Shown piece by piece: positions 24,363-33,512 of a stretch of 64,000 nt of DNA. Positions within the stretch are counted from its first letter, which is position 1, and the number at the start of each line of letters is the position of its first letter. The notes under the pieces are model-generated. The model made no database searches, was not told the DNA's origin, and saw nothing but the letters and a program-made list of their open reading frames with translations. Both the position numbers and the translations under genes were made by a program. The stretch is from JAITWN01 sp964437335 (GTDB lineage: Bacteria > Pseudomonadota > Gammaproteobacteria > SZUA-140): NCBI GenBank assembly GCA_964437335.1, contig CAYTGL010000001.1, positions 1 through 64,000 of the forward strand, read 5' to 3'.

Positions 24363-24612
24363 GATGGTAATGTCCCCCTGTTGTGTTGAACCATGCCTGG
24401 ACCGGCATTCATTCTAGTTCATCGTTTAGATATAGCTTTATATTCTACAAGCTCATGTATTACTGTTACTTTATATCTACATCTTCGGTTATCATGGGAT
24501 CGGCTCCATGTTCGCGCCGGCATCAGCGGCTGCAGGGCGTACGCGCAGGTTTCACTACGCACCGACCTGTGTTAGAAAGATCTATTTCCGCCCGACCGCA
24601 AGGAGACCCATC

Positions 24613-25080
24613 ATGCAGATTCGCGAAAATTGCGTTGTATCAATCCATTATATCCTGACCAACGGATCCGGCGAGCAACTCGATTCTTCGGTGGGACAGG
24701 ATCCGTTCGTTTATCTGCATGGCTCGCGGGGCATCATCCCGGGGCTTGAGAAGGCCCTCGAAGGCAAGTCTCCGGGGGACGAATTCAAGGTTACGATCCC
24801 GCCCAAGGAGGCCTATGGCGAGGTCAACGACGGGCTGATACAGACGATTCCGCGCGAGGCCTTCGCCGGCATCGACGACCTCGAGGTCGGTATGCAGTTC
24901 CAGACCCGGGATCCGAATGGTGAGACGTTGAACATTACAGTGAGGGAGATAGGCGATGATAGCGTCATGATCGACGCAAATCACCCGCTCGCCGGGCAGG
25001 CGCTGCATTTCGACGTCAGCATCACCGAGGTCCGCGAGGCAACCGCCGAGGAGCTCGACCACGGCCATGTGCACCCCTGA
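24613..25080 (+). CDS. slyD: FKBP-type peptidyl-prolyl isomerase, SlyD-like
   Basis: SlyD-type proteins combine an FKBP proline isomerase with an insert-in-flap chaperone domain. The 155 residues start at ATG 24613 right after AAGGAGA; the upstream frame extension from 24508 has no ribosome site. FKBP elements are SIHYILTNGSGEQLDSS, GSRGIIPGLEKALEGKSPG and PPKEAYGEV; the flap domain occupies about 70-130. The tail is short and ends HGHVHP, a reduced metal-binding tail compared with E. coli SlyD. Confidence 0.92.
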   Translation: MQIRENCVVSIHYILTNGSGEQLDSSVGQDPFVYLHGSRGIIPGLEKALEGKSPGDEFKVTIPPKEAYGEVNDGLIQTIPREAFAGIDDLEVGMQFQTRDPNGETLNITVREIGDDSVMIDANHPLAGQALHFDVSITEVREATAEELDHGHVHP

Positions 25081-25258
25081 CCCTCCCGCCTGACACAATC
25101 TTACAAATCATTGCCGGGTATTGCAGAACATCCCGGGGTCCCCCGTGTCCTATCAGTTATAATTCTATGAGGCCCGGGCGCGACGAAATGCGCGAACGGG
25201 CGAGTTGAACAGGCCGGTCAGCAGTCCAAGGACTGCGGCCGCCGCAGGGGTAGCGACC

Positions 25259-26554
25259 ATGAAAACACTCGCCGCGCTGATCGTGTTCCCGCTGCTTGCG
25301 CTGCTGGCTTCGCCGCAGATCGTGGAGGCGCAGGACCAGGCCTCCGCAATTTCCGACGGCGAGATCCGGCAATTGCTCGCGCCGATCGCGCTCTATCCCG
25401 ATGTCTTGTTGTCCCAAATCCTGATTGCGGCAACCTATCCGCTCGAGGTCGTCGAGGCCGCGCGCTGGTCACTCAATAATCCCGGTCTCGAGGGCCAGGC
25501 GGCGGTCGACGCCGTCGCATCGATGGACTGGGACCCGAGCATCAAGGCACTGGTCGCATTCCCGGATCTGCTCGCGCGGATGAGCGAGGAACTGGACTGG
25601 ACGCGACGTCTTGGCGATGCATTCCTGCTGCAGGAAGAAGCGGTCTATGCCGCAATTCAGGACCTGCGTGAACGCGCCGAGGCCGCCGGCTCGCTCGACC
25701 GCCTTGATCACGCACGCGCCTATCGTGACGGTGATGTAATCGTCATCGAGCCGGCTGACAGCCAGATCGTCTATGTGCCTTATTACAGTCCGCGCATCGT
25801 CTATGGCGGATGGTGGTGGTCAGGTTATCCGCCGTACTACTGGTATCCGCCGACGGGTTATTACCCGGCGGCCGGATTCTACTGGGGCACCGGCATCGCG
25901 CTGTATCCCGGCTACTTCATCAGCAGCTTCGACTGGCGTTATAACCATATCGCAATCAAGCCGCATCACCACCACCGTTACGGTTACTCCGGTAACCACA
26001 AATGGCGCCATGATCCGAAGCATCGCCGTGGCGTGGCATATCGCGAGCCTGCATTGAATCGTCAATTCGGACGCACGGCGTCGAGCGGCAAGCAGATACA
26101 GGCGCCGAGGGCGCAAGAAAGTGCGCCGCGCTCGCGCTCGGCACTAAGCCGTCATTCGGACGCCTATTACAACAGTGGCAGCGACCGGCGGACCGGAAGC
26201 ACGGCGCCGCAGCGTCTGCGTCGCGAAAGCACAACCGCGGCTGAGGTTCCCGACGGCAACCGCTCTTCAGCGCTGCGCCGTTCCACCGACGATCGCGCGC
26301 AACGCAGCGCGCAGGATACCGGTGCATCGGCTGATCGCGAATCGGGTGAGAGAAATACGTCCGGCATGAGGTCTGATGACCGCAGCACCGGGCCGTCCAC
26401 CCGCCTTCATGGCTCTGCCATGAGCGAGCAGCGTTCATCGTTCGGCAGTCGCAGCCCAAGTCAGTTGCGTGACATCAGCCCCGGGACGTCGCGGCCGGCT
26501 GCAAGCGGCGACGGCGGCAGTCGTGGATCGGCGCTCGGGGGGGGGAGGCGATAA
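25259..26554 (+). CDS. DUF3300 secreted His/Ser/Arg-rich protein
   Basis: The 431-residue protein starts at ATG 25259 with a signal peptide (about 1-23, ...IVEAQ). Residues about 30-200 are the DUF3300 domain: LLAPIALYPDVLLSQILIAA, SMDWDPSIKALVAFPDLL and VYVPYYSPRIVYG. A Trp/Tyr/Pro-rich segment and a His cluster (KPHHHHRYGYSGNHKW) follow. The last 170 residues are low-complexity Ser/Arg/Gly. Function is unknown; DUF3300 proteins are periplasmic or surface proteins of proteobacteria. A TATAAT at 25158 could be a -10 box, but no good -35 was found. Confidence 0.85.
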   Translation: MKTLAALIVFPLLALLASPQIVEAQDQASAISDGEIRQLLAPIALYPDVLLSQILIAATYPLEVVEAARWSLNNPGLEGQAAVDAVASMDWDPSIKALVAFPDLLARMSEELDWTRRLGDAFLLQEEAVYAAIQDLRERAEAAGSLDRLDHARAYRDGDVIVIEPADSQIVYVPYYSPRIVYGGWWWSGYPPYYWYPPTGYYPAAGFYWGTGIALYPGYFISSFDWRYNHIAIKPHHHHRYGYSGNHKWRHDPKHRRGVAYREPALNRQFGRTASSGKQIQAPRAQESAPRSRSALSRHSDAYYNSGSDRRTGSTAPQRLRRESTTAAEVPDGNRSSALRRSTDDRAQRSAQDTGASADRESGERNTSGMRSDDRSTGPSTRLHGSAMSEQRSSFGSRSPSQLRDISPGTSRPAASGDGGSRGSALGGGRR

Positions 26555-26568
26555 CATTAGTTTCAGCG

Positions 26569-27363
26569 ATGCCGCGGCGCCCGATCCTGTCTCCACTGCG
26601 ATGGTTGGCCATACTGCTGTGTCTGATCATCCCTGCGTTGATTCCTGCCGACGCCAACGCGCAGCCGGCACCGGTTCAGGGTTACGAGATCGTGCGCGTC
26701 TATCCGCATGCGCGTGACGCCTTCACCCAGGGACTGGTGTATCTCGACGGCCACCTCTATGAAAGCACCGGCCTGAACGGCGCATCTTCGCTGCGCAAGG
26801 TCGAGCTGCGCACTGGCCGGGTGCTCAGGCGCCATGACCTCGATGCGAAATATTTTGGCGAGGGTCTCGTCGACTGGGGGCCGAACCTGATCCAGTTGAC
26901 GCTGAGATCGGGCACCGGTTTCGTCTACGATCGCGAGACTTTCCGCCTGCGCCAGACCTTTCAATATCGCGGCGAGGGCTGGGGGCTGACGCACGACGGC
27001 CGGCGACTGATCATGAGCGACGGCAGCGCGATGCTGCGTTTTCTCGATCCGCTGACCTTTAACGGGAGTTATGAACTGCGGGTCCATGACGGTGGACGGC
27101 CGGTGTCGAATCTCAACGAACTCGAATACGTCAATGGCGAGATCTACGCGAATATCTGGCTGACCGATCGCATCGCGCGCATTTCGCCGGAGACGGGGCA
27201 GGTACTCGGCTGGATCGATCTCGAAGGGCTGCTCTCGATAGCGGACCGGATGCTGCCGGTCGGCGAACTGAACGGCATCGCGTATGATGCCGTGCAGGAC
27301 CGCCTGTTCGTCACCGGCAAGCGCTGGCCGAAGCTGTTCGAGATCCGTGTGCTGCCGCCTTAA
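26569..27363 (+). CDS. Glutaminyl-peptide cyclotransferase, plant-type
   Basis: Converts N-terminal glutamine of exported proteins into pyroglutamate. The 264 residues have a signal peptide (about 1-32, ending ANA) and the five-bladed propeller characteristic of the plant/bacterial QC family, with AFTQGLVYLDGHLYESTGLN near the N-terminus, EGWGLTHDGRRLIMSDGS in the middle, and NELEYVNGEIYANIWLTDRI. Ends LNGIAYDAVQDRLFVTGKRW, as is typical. Its stop overlaps the stop of the converging TPR gene (TTAA at 27360-27363). Confidence 0.92.
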   Translation: MPRRPILSPLRWLAILLCLIIPALIPADANAQPAPVQGYEIVRVYPHARDAFTQGLVYLDGHLYESTGLNGASSLRKVELRTGRVLRRHDLDAKYFGEGLVDWGPNLIQLTLRSGTGFVYDRETFRLRQTFQYRGEGWGLTHDGRRLIMSDGSAMLRFLDPLTFNGSYELRVHDGGRPVSNLNELEYVNGEIYANIWLTDRIARISPETGQVLGWIDLEGLLSIADRMLPVGELNGIAYDAVQDRLFVTGKRWPKLFEIRVLPP

Positions 27364-28553
27364 CCATCTTCCCGCAGGCGGTTCAGCCAATAGCGTGCGT
27401 GATCCTGGTATCGCGGTTCGCGGCCCGCGGCCTCGAACGCCGCCCGCGCGGTGTTCTTCTGGCCGGCATGGTACGCGGAAATACCGAGCAGCAGGCGGGC
27501 CTCGGGCTCCACACCCTTGTCGAGTTCGCCTTTATCGAGCGCCCGTTCGAGATGCCTGACAGCCAGATCCCAGGTCTGGTCTTCATAATGGAGCTTGCCG
27601 ATCAGCAGATCGATATCGCCGTCGCTGCTGCTGTCGGCGGCCTTCGCGAGATGAGATTTGGCCTTGTCGCGCTCGCGGGCGAGCAGCCACAGCCGGCCGA
27701 TCAGGACCTGGCGCTCGGCGTCCGCTTCGAGCGTGCCGGTTTCGAGCCATTGCTCGAGCATCCGCGCGGCCTTTTCCGGGATGCCGAGATTGGCATGGAA
27801 TCCGGAAATGCGCTCGAGCTCGGATCCCTCGACAAGGTCAAGCCGGTACGCGAGCATCAGCGTAGCGAGTGCCTCGTGCTGCTTCTCCTGCATGAACAGC
27901 ACATAGCTCAGAAACTGCCAGTAGGTGCCCTTGTCTGGAAAGCGGGCGACGGTTTCCCGCAGGATCGCCTCGGCCTTGTCCCAAGCCTCCTGCTCGCGGT
28001 AGATCGCGAGCAGGATCTGGTACCAGTTCTCCTTCGGCTCCTCGCTCGAGTTGATCGCTTGCCGAATGTGCCGTTCCGCGACCTCGTACTGTTTCAGTTC
28101 ATAGTAGACATAGGCGGCGACGGCGAGAAAGTCGGGATCGGGGTCCGGCCTGTTTTCGATGACCTTGTTGACATGATTGCGGGCGCATTCATATTCCTGA
28201 AGAGTCAGGCAGACCTGGGTCAACGCCATCGTTACGCCGTTGGCAATCTGCTCCGGCAGTGTGTTGAATGATAACGCGGCCTCGAAGGCTTCGCGGGCCT
28301 TTGCCGAGTCGTCGGCCTCGAGATGGGCGAAGCCGAGCATCTGCTGAATCACGGCCTTTTCATAGGCATTGAGATTCCCGCGCCGCGCAAGCGTACCGAG
28401 TTTCGAAATTGCCTCCCGGCTGTTACCGGCGCCCAGCAATTCGTTCGCGGCCCGGACTTCCCGGTGAAGCTCGGCCGACATCCCCATCTGCGCCGCCGCC
28501 GGCAGCGGCAGCAGGATGACCGCGAGCAGAACAAGTCGATGCAGCATGCGCAC
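27360..28553 (-). CDS. TPR protein of the TonB2-type operon
   Basis: A 397-residue exported protein with signal peptide (about 1-21, ending AAAQ) and tandem tetratricopeptide repeats through most of its length, for example NAYEKAVIQQMLGFAHLEAD and AYVYYELKQYEVAERHIRQA. It is the last gene of a six-gene run with tonB, exbD, exbB, a TtpC-like gene and a DUF3450 gene. A TPR protein in this position is typical of Vibrio TonB2-type loci, where it is thought to help the TonB complex in the periplasm; precise role unknown. Confidence 0.85.
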   Translation of the reverse strand: MRMLHRLVLLAVILLPLPAAAQMGMSAELHREVRAANELLGAGNSREAISKLGTLARRGNLNAYEKAVIQQMLGFAHLEADDSAKAREAFEAALSFNTLPEQIANGVTMALTQVCLTLQEYECARNHVNKVIENRPDPDPDFLAVAAYVYYELKQYEVAERHIRQAINSSEEPKENWYQILLAIYREQEAWDKAEAILRETVARFPDKGTYWQFLSYVLFMQEKQHEALATLMLAYRLDLVEGSELERISGFHANLGIPEKAARMLEQWLETGTLEADAERQVLIGRLWLLARERDKAKSHLAKAADSSSDGDIDLLIGKLHYEDQTWDLAVRHLERALDKGELDKGVEPEARLLLGISAYHAGQKNTARAAFEAAGREPRYQDHARYWLNRLREDG

Positions 28554-28565
28554 GGCGTTCTCCCT

Positions 28566-29198
28566 TCAGCCGCTCAGATCGAATTCGATGCGCTGGCGCG
28601 CGAGGACTTCGATCGGATGGCCGTCCTGCCGTTTCGGCTCGAAGCGCCAGTACATGATGCTGTTGATCGCGGCACGGTCGAACACGCCCGGTGGGCTGGC
28701 ATTGATGATCCTGACGTCCCGGACCCTGCCCTCGGAATCGACGGTGAATTCGACGTCGACGAAGCCCTCGATGCGCCGCATGCGGGCGTGGGCGGGGTAT
28801 TCCGGCGGGATCCTGACCAGTGCGACCAGGTCGCCCGCGTTGATCCATTGGGGGCCGCTGACGTCGCCGAGAAACGGGCCGCCGAAGCTCGGCGCCGGAG
28901 ACGGCGCGACCGGCGGCATGCGCATCGGCTCGACCGCCGAGGTCAGGTCTGTGACGATGCGTTCGATCTCCGGGGGTTTCTGCGTCTCCGGTTTTTCCGG
29001 CGGTGGTTTGCGCTCGCGTTGCGGATTGACGAGGTTGTCGTCCTGGCTGCGCAGGTAGTCGATTCTCAGTACCTCGGTGATGTTGAGCGCGCGCATCGAG
29101 TGCTGGCTGATCATGTATTGCATCAGAAAGAACAGGAAGATGTTGATCACGATCGCGATCAACAGCGCGGGGCCGAACTTCATCAGGTCCGAGTTCAC
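28566..29198 (-). CDS. tonB: TonB-family energy transducer (TonB2 type)
   Basis: TonB couples the inner membrane proton motive force to outer membrane receptors. The 210 residues have an N-terminal membrane helix (about 10-29), a Pro/Glu/Lys-rich periplasmic spacer (RERKPPPEKPETQKPPEIER), and a C-terminal TonB domain (IPPEYPAHARMRRIEGFVDV, then YWRFEPKR). The short spacer is like TonB2 proteins rather than E. coli TonB. Overlaps exbD by 4 bp. Likely serves the receptors at 33.5, 41.6 and 44.6 kb. Confidence 0.93.
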   Translation of the reverse strand: MNSDLMKFGPALLIAIVINIFLFFLMQYMISQHSMRALNITEVLRIDYLRSQDDNLVNPQRERKPPPEKPETQKPPEIERIVTDLTSAVEPMRMPPVAPSPAPSFGGPFLGDVSGPQWINAGDLVALVRIPPEYPAHARMRRIEGFVDVEFTVDSEGRVRDVRIINASPPGVFDRAAINSIMYWRFEPKRQDGHPIEVLARQRIEFDLSG

Positions 29199-29611
29199 TG
29201 CCCGCTGCTCTCCCTCGTCGCGACCGCGACGTTATTGACGCCGGCGAGCCGGGCCTGATCGACGACCTGGACGAGCAGGCCGGTGCGCGATTCCTCGTCG
29301 GCCAGCACGACGACCGAGCCTTCCGGGTGCTCGGCGTGCAGCCGGGAGACGTGGCTGCGTACGGTGCGCGGGTCGACGCGCTGGCCGTCGATCCAGACCT
29401 CGCCGTCGCGGGTCACGGCGATCAGGATGTTCGCGCGCTCCTGCGGCATCGCGGTCCGCGCGTCCGGACGATGGACCTCGATGCCGGCCTCTTTGACGAA
29501 CGACGAGGTCACGACGAAAAAGAGCAGGATCACGAAGATCAGGTCGATCAGCGGCACCAGGTTGATCGACGGCTCCTCCTGATGCTGGTGGGAATGGGAA
29601 AGTCTACTCAT
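29195..29611 (-). CDS. exbD: Biopolymer transport protein ExbD
   Basis: ExbD forms the pore-lining dimer of the TonB motor. The 138 residues have a short N-terminal tail, one membrane helix (about 17-36) with the essential Asp in NLVPLIDLIFVILLFFVVTS, and a periplasmic domain ending NNVAVATRES. Overlaps both neighbours (4 bp with tonB, 8 bp with exbB). Confidence 0.94.
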   Translation of the reverse strand: MSRLSHSHQHQEEPSINLVPLIDLIFVILLFFVVTSSFVKEAGIEVHRPDARTAMPQERANILIAVTRDGEVWIDGQRVDPRTVRSHVSRLHAEHPEGSVVVLADEESRTGLLVQVVDQARLAGVNNVAVATRESSGQ

Positions 29612-30158
29612 TGTCGAAGTCCTCTTCGTCTTCCGAATCCGATGCCGCCTCCTGCGACAGCTCGGATTCGAGCTTGTGCTGAATGGAGATCACGCGTTCC
29701 TGGAGATTGTTGTTGAAATAGATTCCCGACAGCGCGGTGGTCAGGCCGGCCATCGTCGGCAGCGTCGCCTGCGAGATGCCGGCCGCCATGCCGCGCACGT
29801 TGCCGGCGCCGAACAGCGTCAGCGCGTTGAATGTCTTGATCATCCCGCCGACCGTGCCGAACAGGCCGAGCAGGGGCAGCAGGGCAGTCAGCACGAGAAT
29901 CGTCGGCAGATGGTGATGCAGTTGCGCATGGAAATCCGACACCAGGCCCTGGCGGAACCATTCGCGCGCCGCCGGGGCCTGCGGCGCCTCTCTGCGCCAC
30001 TGCGCCATGATCTCCGTATGCCGCCGCGAGGCGCCGGTGGTGACGTACCAGTAGCGCTCGAGGATCAGCATCCACATCAGGCAGGATGCGATCAGTATCG
30101 GCCACAGGACGTAGCCGCCGCGTTCAAAAAATTCGAGCCAGGATTCGAGCGCGAACAT
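29604..30158 (-). CDS. exbB: Biopolymer transport protein ExbB (short, TonB2 type)
   Basis: A 184-residue MotA/TolQ/ExbB family channel with three membrane helices: about 15-32, then the pair in LPTILVLTALLPLLGLFGTV and GISQATLPTMAGLTTALSGI. The tail is very acidic (SDSEDEEDFDNE). It is shorter than E. coli ExbB but matches ExbB2 proteins encoded with a TtpC partner. Ten base pairs after the TtpC-like gene. Confidence 0.92.
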   Translation of the reverse strand: MFALESWLEFFERGGYVLWPILIASCLMWMLILERYWYVTTGASRRHTEIMAQWRREAPQAPAAREWFRQGLVSDFHAQLHHHLPTILVLTALLPLLGLFGTVGGMIKTFNALTLFGAGNVRGMAAGISQATLPTMAGLTTALSGIYFNNNLQERVISIQHKLESELSQEAASDSEDEEDFDNE

Positions 30159-30167
30159 CGGCCGTTC

Positions 30168-31550
30168 TCAGTGTTCCCCGCCCTTCGCCGCCATCAGCCG
30201 CGTACCGTGGTGCTCGAGCACCTGGACGAGGCGGTTGGCCCGGCCGTTCAGGAAGCTGTGGACCAGCAGCACCGGGATCGCGACGGCAAGGCCGAGCTCG
30301 GTTGTAACCAATGCCTGCGAGATGCCGCCGGACATCACGCGCGGGTCGCTGGAGCCGAACAGCGTGATCGCCTGGAAGGTCTGAATCATGCCGGTGACGG
30401 TGCCGAGCAGCCCGAGCAGCGGGGCGATCGCGGCGAAGAGCGCCAGCGTGCGCAACCCGCGGTGCATGCCCGATGACTCCACGCCGATCGTTTCGTGCAG
30501 CCGCGCGGCGAGCGCTTTCGATGAGAGGTGCCTGGTCTGGGCCGAGGCCAGGTGCAGGCGGCCGAGCGGATTATCGTTGCGCAGCTCTTCCTCGTTCTTC
30601 GCCTGGGCGACCATCCGGCCGCGCGTCAACATCAGCGTGACGTAGCGGGACACGGCGATGACGAGCGCGATGAAGCCGATCAGGATGATCAGATAGCCGA
30701 TGATCCCACCGGAGTCGATGCGTTCGAAGAAGTCGGGGCTGTGCACGATCAGCGACAGGATCGCGCCGCGCGACGGATCGACCGGGAACGGCTGGAACCC
30801 GGAGGTCGCCCCTTCGAGCTTGGCCGCGAGGCTGGTGAAGCGCGACGGCGGCTGGCGGCTCAGCTCGACCAGCTTTTCGGTCTCCGGCAGGTAGCGCAGG
30901 AACCGGCCGTCGCTGACGGCGTTGAAGACACCGACCCGGGTCACGGTCTTCAGCATTTCCTCACCCTGGGCGGTGATCACCGGCGCCTCGAAGCGGGAGA
31001 TCTTGCCGTTCTGCACCGTCGCCTCGAGGATCGTCAGCCACAGGCTTTCCATGTCCTCGATCGACAGTGCGTGCGGCTGCGACGCGATCTCGGACAGGCG
31101 TTCCGGCCACTGCTCGAACTGCGCGCTCAGCAGCGTTCCCCGCAGACTCGCCTGGGTTTCGAGCGCCGACTGGCGCGCGATGCTGAACACGCCCTGCAAC
31201 TCGCCGGCGCGTTCCGAAAAGGCCTGCTCGAGTTGGGCGAGCCGGACCTCGTTGCGCTCGAACTGGCGGCGCAGCTCGTCGGCGCGGCGTTCCTCGCGCT
31301 GTTCCTGAGCCCTGGCCTCCTGCAGCAGCGTCTGCTGGCGGTTCCTCTCCGCCAGAAAGCGCGTCTCCCGTTCCCGGTGATGGCGCTGCTCGGCGCCGCG
31401 GGACTGCTTGACCTCGTCGAGCAGTTGCTCGAGGCTGATGACCCGTTCTTCCGTCGCGGGCGCTTCGGTCGCGCCACCCGCGGAAAGCGCGGCGCCGGCC
31501 GGCAGCGCCAGGGCTGCCAACAGCGGAATGCAAGCGATGATCCTGTTCAT
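30168..31550 (-). CDS. ttpC: TtpC-like MotA/TolQ/ExbB protein with periplasmic coiled coil
   Basis: A 460-residue protein combining a signal peptide (about 1-24), a long periplasmic coiled coil (EERVISLEQLLDEVKQSRGA through about residue 120), a globular linker, and a C-terminal ExbB-type channel domain with helices at IIGYLIILIGFIALVIAVSR and LALFAAIAPLLGLLGTVTGM. This is the layout of TtpC, the fourth required component of Vibrio TonB2 systems. ATG 31550 overlaps the DUF3450 stop by 4 bp; a longer frame to 31667 lies inside that gene and is rejected. Confidence 0.88.
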   Translation of the reverse strand: MNRIIACIPLLAALALPAGAALSAGGATEAPATEERVISLEQLLDEVKQSRGAEQRHHRERETRFLAERNRQQTLLQEARAQEQREERRADELRRQFERNEVRLAQLEQAFSERAGELQGVFSIARQSALETQASLRGTLLSAQFEQWPERLSEIASQPHALSIEDMESLWLTILEATVQNGKISRFEAPVITAQGEEMLKTVTRVGVFNAVSDGRFLRYLPETEKLVELSRQPPSRFTSLAAKLEGATSGFQPFPVDPSRGAILSLIVHSPDFFERIDSGGIIGYLIILIGFIALVIAVSRYVTLMLTRGRMVAQAKNEEELRNDNPLGRLHLASAQTRHLSSKALAARLHETIGVESSGMHRGLRTLALFAAIAPLLGLLGTVTGMIQTFQAITLFGSSDPRVMSGGISQALVTTELGLAVAIPVLLVHSFLNGRANRLVQVLEHHGTRLMAAKGGEH

Positions 31551-32338
31551 GAGCCTTGCTCCGGAGCGGCGACCGGCAGACGGATCAGGTCGGGCGGCAG
31601 CTCCTTGCGCGCCAGGCGGAGTCCCTGCTTGATCATCTGGACGTTGTTGCCCGGGAGCGTTTCCCATCTGCGCTGCCGGTTGTCCCAGATGCCGGCTTCC
31701 CGTTCATCGAGGGTCATGTAATAGAGCGCGGTACGGCCTATCCTCAGCAGTTCGACGGTTTTGTGGCCGTTGCCGCGGGGCAGCTCCGCGCGGTAGGCCT
31801 CGATCGTGTGGCCGTATTCCATCTCGATCTGGTAGGCTTCGAGCAGGCGGCGGAACTTGTCCGCGAGCGGCGTGCCGGCTTGCTGCATCATCGCGTTCAG
31901 GTCCTTGAGTCGGGTCTGGCGTTCGTCGATCAGGAACGGCGCGTCGCTCTCGACCAGTTGTCCGAGGACGTCGAGCATCTGCTGCATCAGCGGCAGGATC
32001 TGGCGCTGGGTCACCTCGATCTCGTTGATCTGGCGCTCGATCGAGGTGACCTCCCGGGTCTGCGATTCGATCATGCGTTCCATCTGCGCGTTGTAGGTCA
32101 TCAACTGGTCGACCTGCCTCATCGTCTCGCGATATTGCTCGAGCGCGATGCGGCTTTCATCGTCGAGCTGCTCGATGCGCTGCTGTGACCGCGCGGCTTC
32201 GCGTTGCGCAGCTTCCTGTTCTGCGATCGAAGTATCGAGCGCGGCCTGGGCGGCAATGGCATGGCTGCTGTATCCGATCAGAGCGCAGAGTGCCACGGCT
32301 GTGAATCGCGCGACAGGGTAACGGAATCGATTACTCAT
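31547..32338 (-). CDS. DUF3450 periplasmic coiled-coil protein
   Basis: A 263-residue exported protein, first gene of the TonB2-type operon. ATG 32338 gives a signal peptide (about 1-30, ...SHAIAAQ). An extended coiled coil (EQEAAQREAARSQQRIEQLD to about residue 115) precedes the DUF3450 globular part with LLEAYQIEMEYGHTIEAYRA and IGRTALYYMTLDEREAGIWD. DUF3450 genes regularly precede TtpC-type genes and are presumed to work with them. Upstream are tandem Fur-box-like sequences. An in-frame ATG at 32356 is an alternative start. Confidence 0.85.
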   Translation of the reverse strand: MSNRFRYPVARFTAVALCALIGYSSHAIAAQAALDTSIAEQEAAQREAARSQQRIEQLDDESRIALEQYRETMRQVDQLMTYNAQMERMIESQTREVTSIERQINEIEVTQRQILPLMQQMLDVLGQLVESDAPFLIDERQTRLKDLNAMMQQAGTPLADKFRRLLEAYQIEMEYGHTIEAYRAELPRGNGHKTVELLRIGRTALYYMTLDEREAGIWDNRQRRWETLPGNNVQMIKQGLRLARKELPPDLIRLPVAAPEQGS

Positions 32339-32674
32339 ATATGGTCGGTCTCTCATTTGCTGGTCGTAGTGGAATGAAGCTGTAGGGCGAGCGCAAGTGT
32401 TATTCGATAGCAGACTCCAAGATCCATGCGAATGATAATGATAATAATAGCGCAAGTATCATTCGATAGAAGGCTCCAAGGTCCGGGTCAACGATAATGA
32501 TCCGGTGATGCTGTGCGGCAATGACCATGCAGAAGTACGGCATCAGGTATTACGACATATTATATATTATTATGGCTTGTTCCGTCTGAGACTTTACCGG
32601 ATATCGGCAGTTGGCGTTCATTCCCGGTCGGGTTGGACTGTCAGGCGAGTAAGGTCAGACCGGGCGAGTATTGG
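32339..32674. other. Intergenic region, operon leader
   Basis: This 336-bp gap between the DUF3450 gene and the first DUF4198 gene (both -) has no reading frame with coding character. It holds the 59-bp tandem repeat with Fur-like boxes (32391-32508) and an AT-rich patch near 32560. I see nothing else. Confidence 0.6.
32391..32508 (-). promoter_or_regulatory. Tandem 59-bp repeat carrying Fur-box-like sequences
   Basis: Two imperfect direct repeats start with GCGCAAGT at 32391 and 32450 and share ATTCGATAG, CTCCAAG and a terminal ATGATAATGA-like segment. The first contains GATAATGATAATAATAGC (from about 32433), whose first 12 bases equal the Fur consensus half GATAATGATAAT. The second has the shorter CGATAATGATC near 32492. 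Located 50-170 bp before the DUF3450 start, they suggest iron-dependent (or related metal) repression of the TonB2 operon. Confidence 0.6.
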
Positions 32675-33382
32675 TCAATCTATATCTATTGTGAAGGTCA
32701 GGTTGGCCGACAGCTTTTCAGTATCGGTGTCGGGATGATCCTTCAGACCGATCCGGTGATAGGCCAGGATGTAATGGAAGCCTTGATCCGGGACCGGCAG
32801 CGAGATCCTGCCTTCGCGATTCGTCAAAAACAGGTCGAAAACGCCGAGCATCTCGAGTTCGGCGCCGGCGAGCGGAGCGCCCTCATACATCACCTGGACT
32901 GACAATTCGTCACCCGGTTTAATCCGGAAGGGATTTTCGAGCGGGATGATCTCGAGTCGAGCGCCGGTCGGCTTGTTTGCGGCCGGGCTCCAGCCGAGCA
33001 ATGCCTTGGCGAACATTTTCTGATGCACTGAAGACCGGTAACCAGGCACCTCGTACTTTGGTTTGTTGACGGCGATCTCATTGGAATCCTCGGTCCAGAT
33101 GCCGTGGTCGTAGTTGACGGAGACCAATAGGGTATCCGCCTTGGGGTTGACTACCACCTGGCTGTCTTTCACGCGGTATGCAAGGTCATGGCGTACGCCC
33201 TGCTGGTCTATTGCGGCAGCGCTGACGAGTTTGGCAGGGTCGTATGATTCAAGCTCGCCCGGGTGGCCGAAAACAAGCATCAGGGTATTCCCTTCGCCCG
33301 GGATCAGCCAGACATCGTGGGCGCTGACGGGCAACAGGAGAGCAGAATTGATAAGTATTAAAAATAACCACTTATAAAACAT
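32675..33382 (-). CDS. DUF4198 secreted protein, copy 1
   Basis: A 235-residue exported protein. The signal peptide (about 1-21, ...PVSA) leaves a mature protein beginning HDVWLIPG, so His would be the N-terminal residue. The rest is two beta-rich DUF4198 parts, with FGHPGELESYDPAKL near the start and ELSVQVMYEGAPLAGAELEM in the carbohydrate-binding-like second half. DUF4198 proteins (NikK-related) occur with nickel/cobalt uptake systems. It pairs with the receptor upstream at 33,513 and is similar throughout to the copy at 43,828. Confidence 0.85.
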   Translation of the reverse strand: MFYKWLFLILINSALLLPVSAHDVWLIPGEGNTLMLVFGHPGELESYDPAKLVSAAAIDQQGVRHDLAYRVKDSQVVVNPKADTLLVSVNYDHGIWTEDSNEIAVNKPKYEVPGYRSSVHQKMFAKALLGWSPAANKPTGARLEIIPLENPFRIKPGDELSVQVMYEGAPLAGAELEMLGVFDLFLTNREGRISLPVPDQGFHYILAYHRIGLKDHPDTDTEKLSANLTFTIDID

Positions 33383-33459
33383 CTGCGATTCTCCATGACA
33401 TATTGCATCGTGTGGAAAAATGGGTGACCGGCAACGGTGACGTGGTCATGAAGTGGCGA

Positions 33460-33493
33460 GCCACCCGGCGGGGGAGAATTGCCGCCGGGTGGC
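33460..33493 (-). terminator. Hairpin between receptor and DUF4198 gene
   Basis: A 12-bp GC-rich stem, 33460-33471 (GCCACCCGGCGG) with 33482-33493, lies 20 bp after the receptor stop. No T-tract follows on the - strand, so it may be an attenuator or an mRNA-stabilising element. A near copy is at 43733-43766. Confidence 0.55.
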
Positions 33494-33512
33494 CTTTGCC
33501 GGTTTGCTGCGT

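Noticed and set aside
30528..31721. 397-codon open frame on + across the TtpC-like gene
   Set aside because: Antisense shadow of the TtpC-like and DUF3450 genes, Arg/Gly/Leu low complexity, no ribosome site or recognisable domain.
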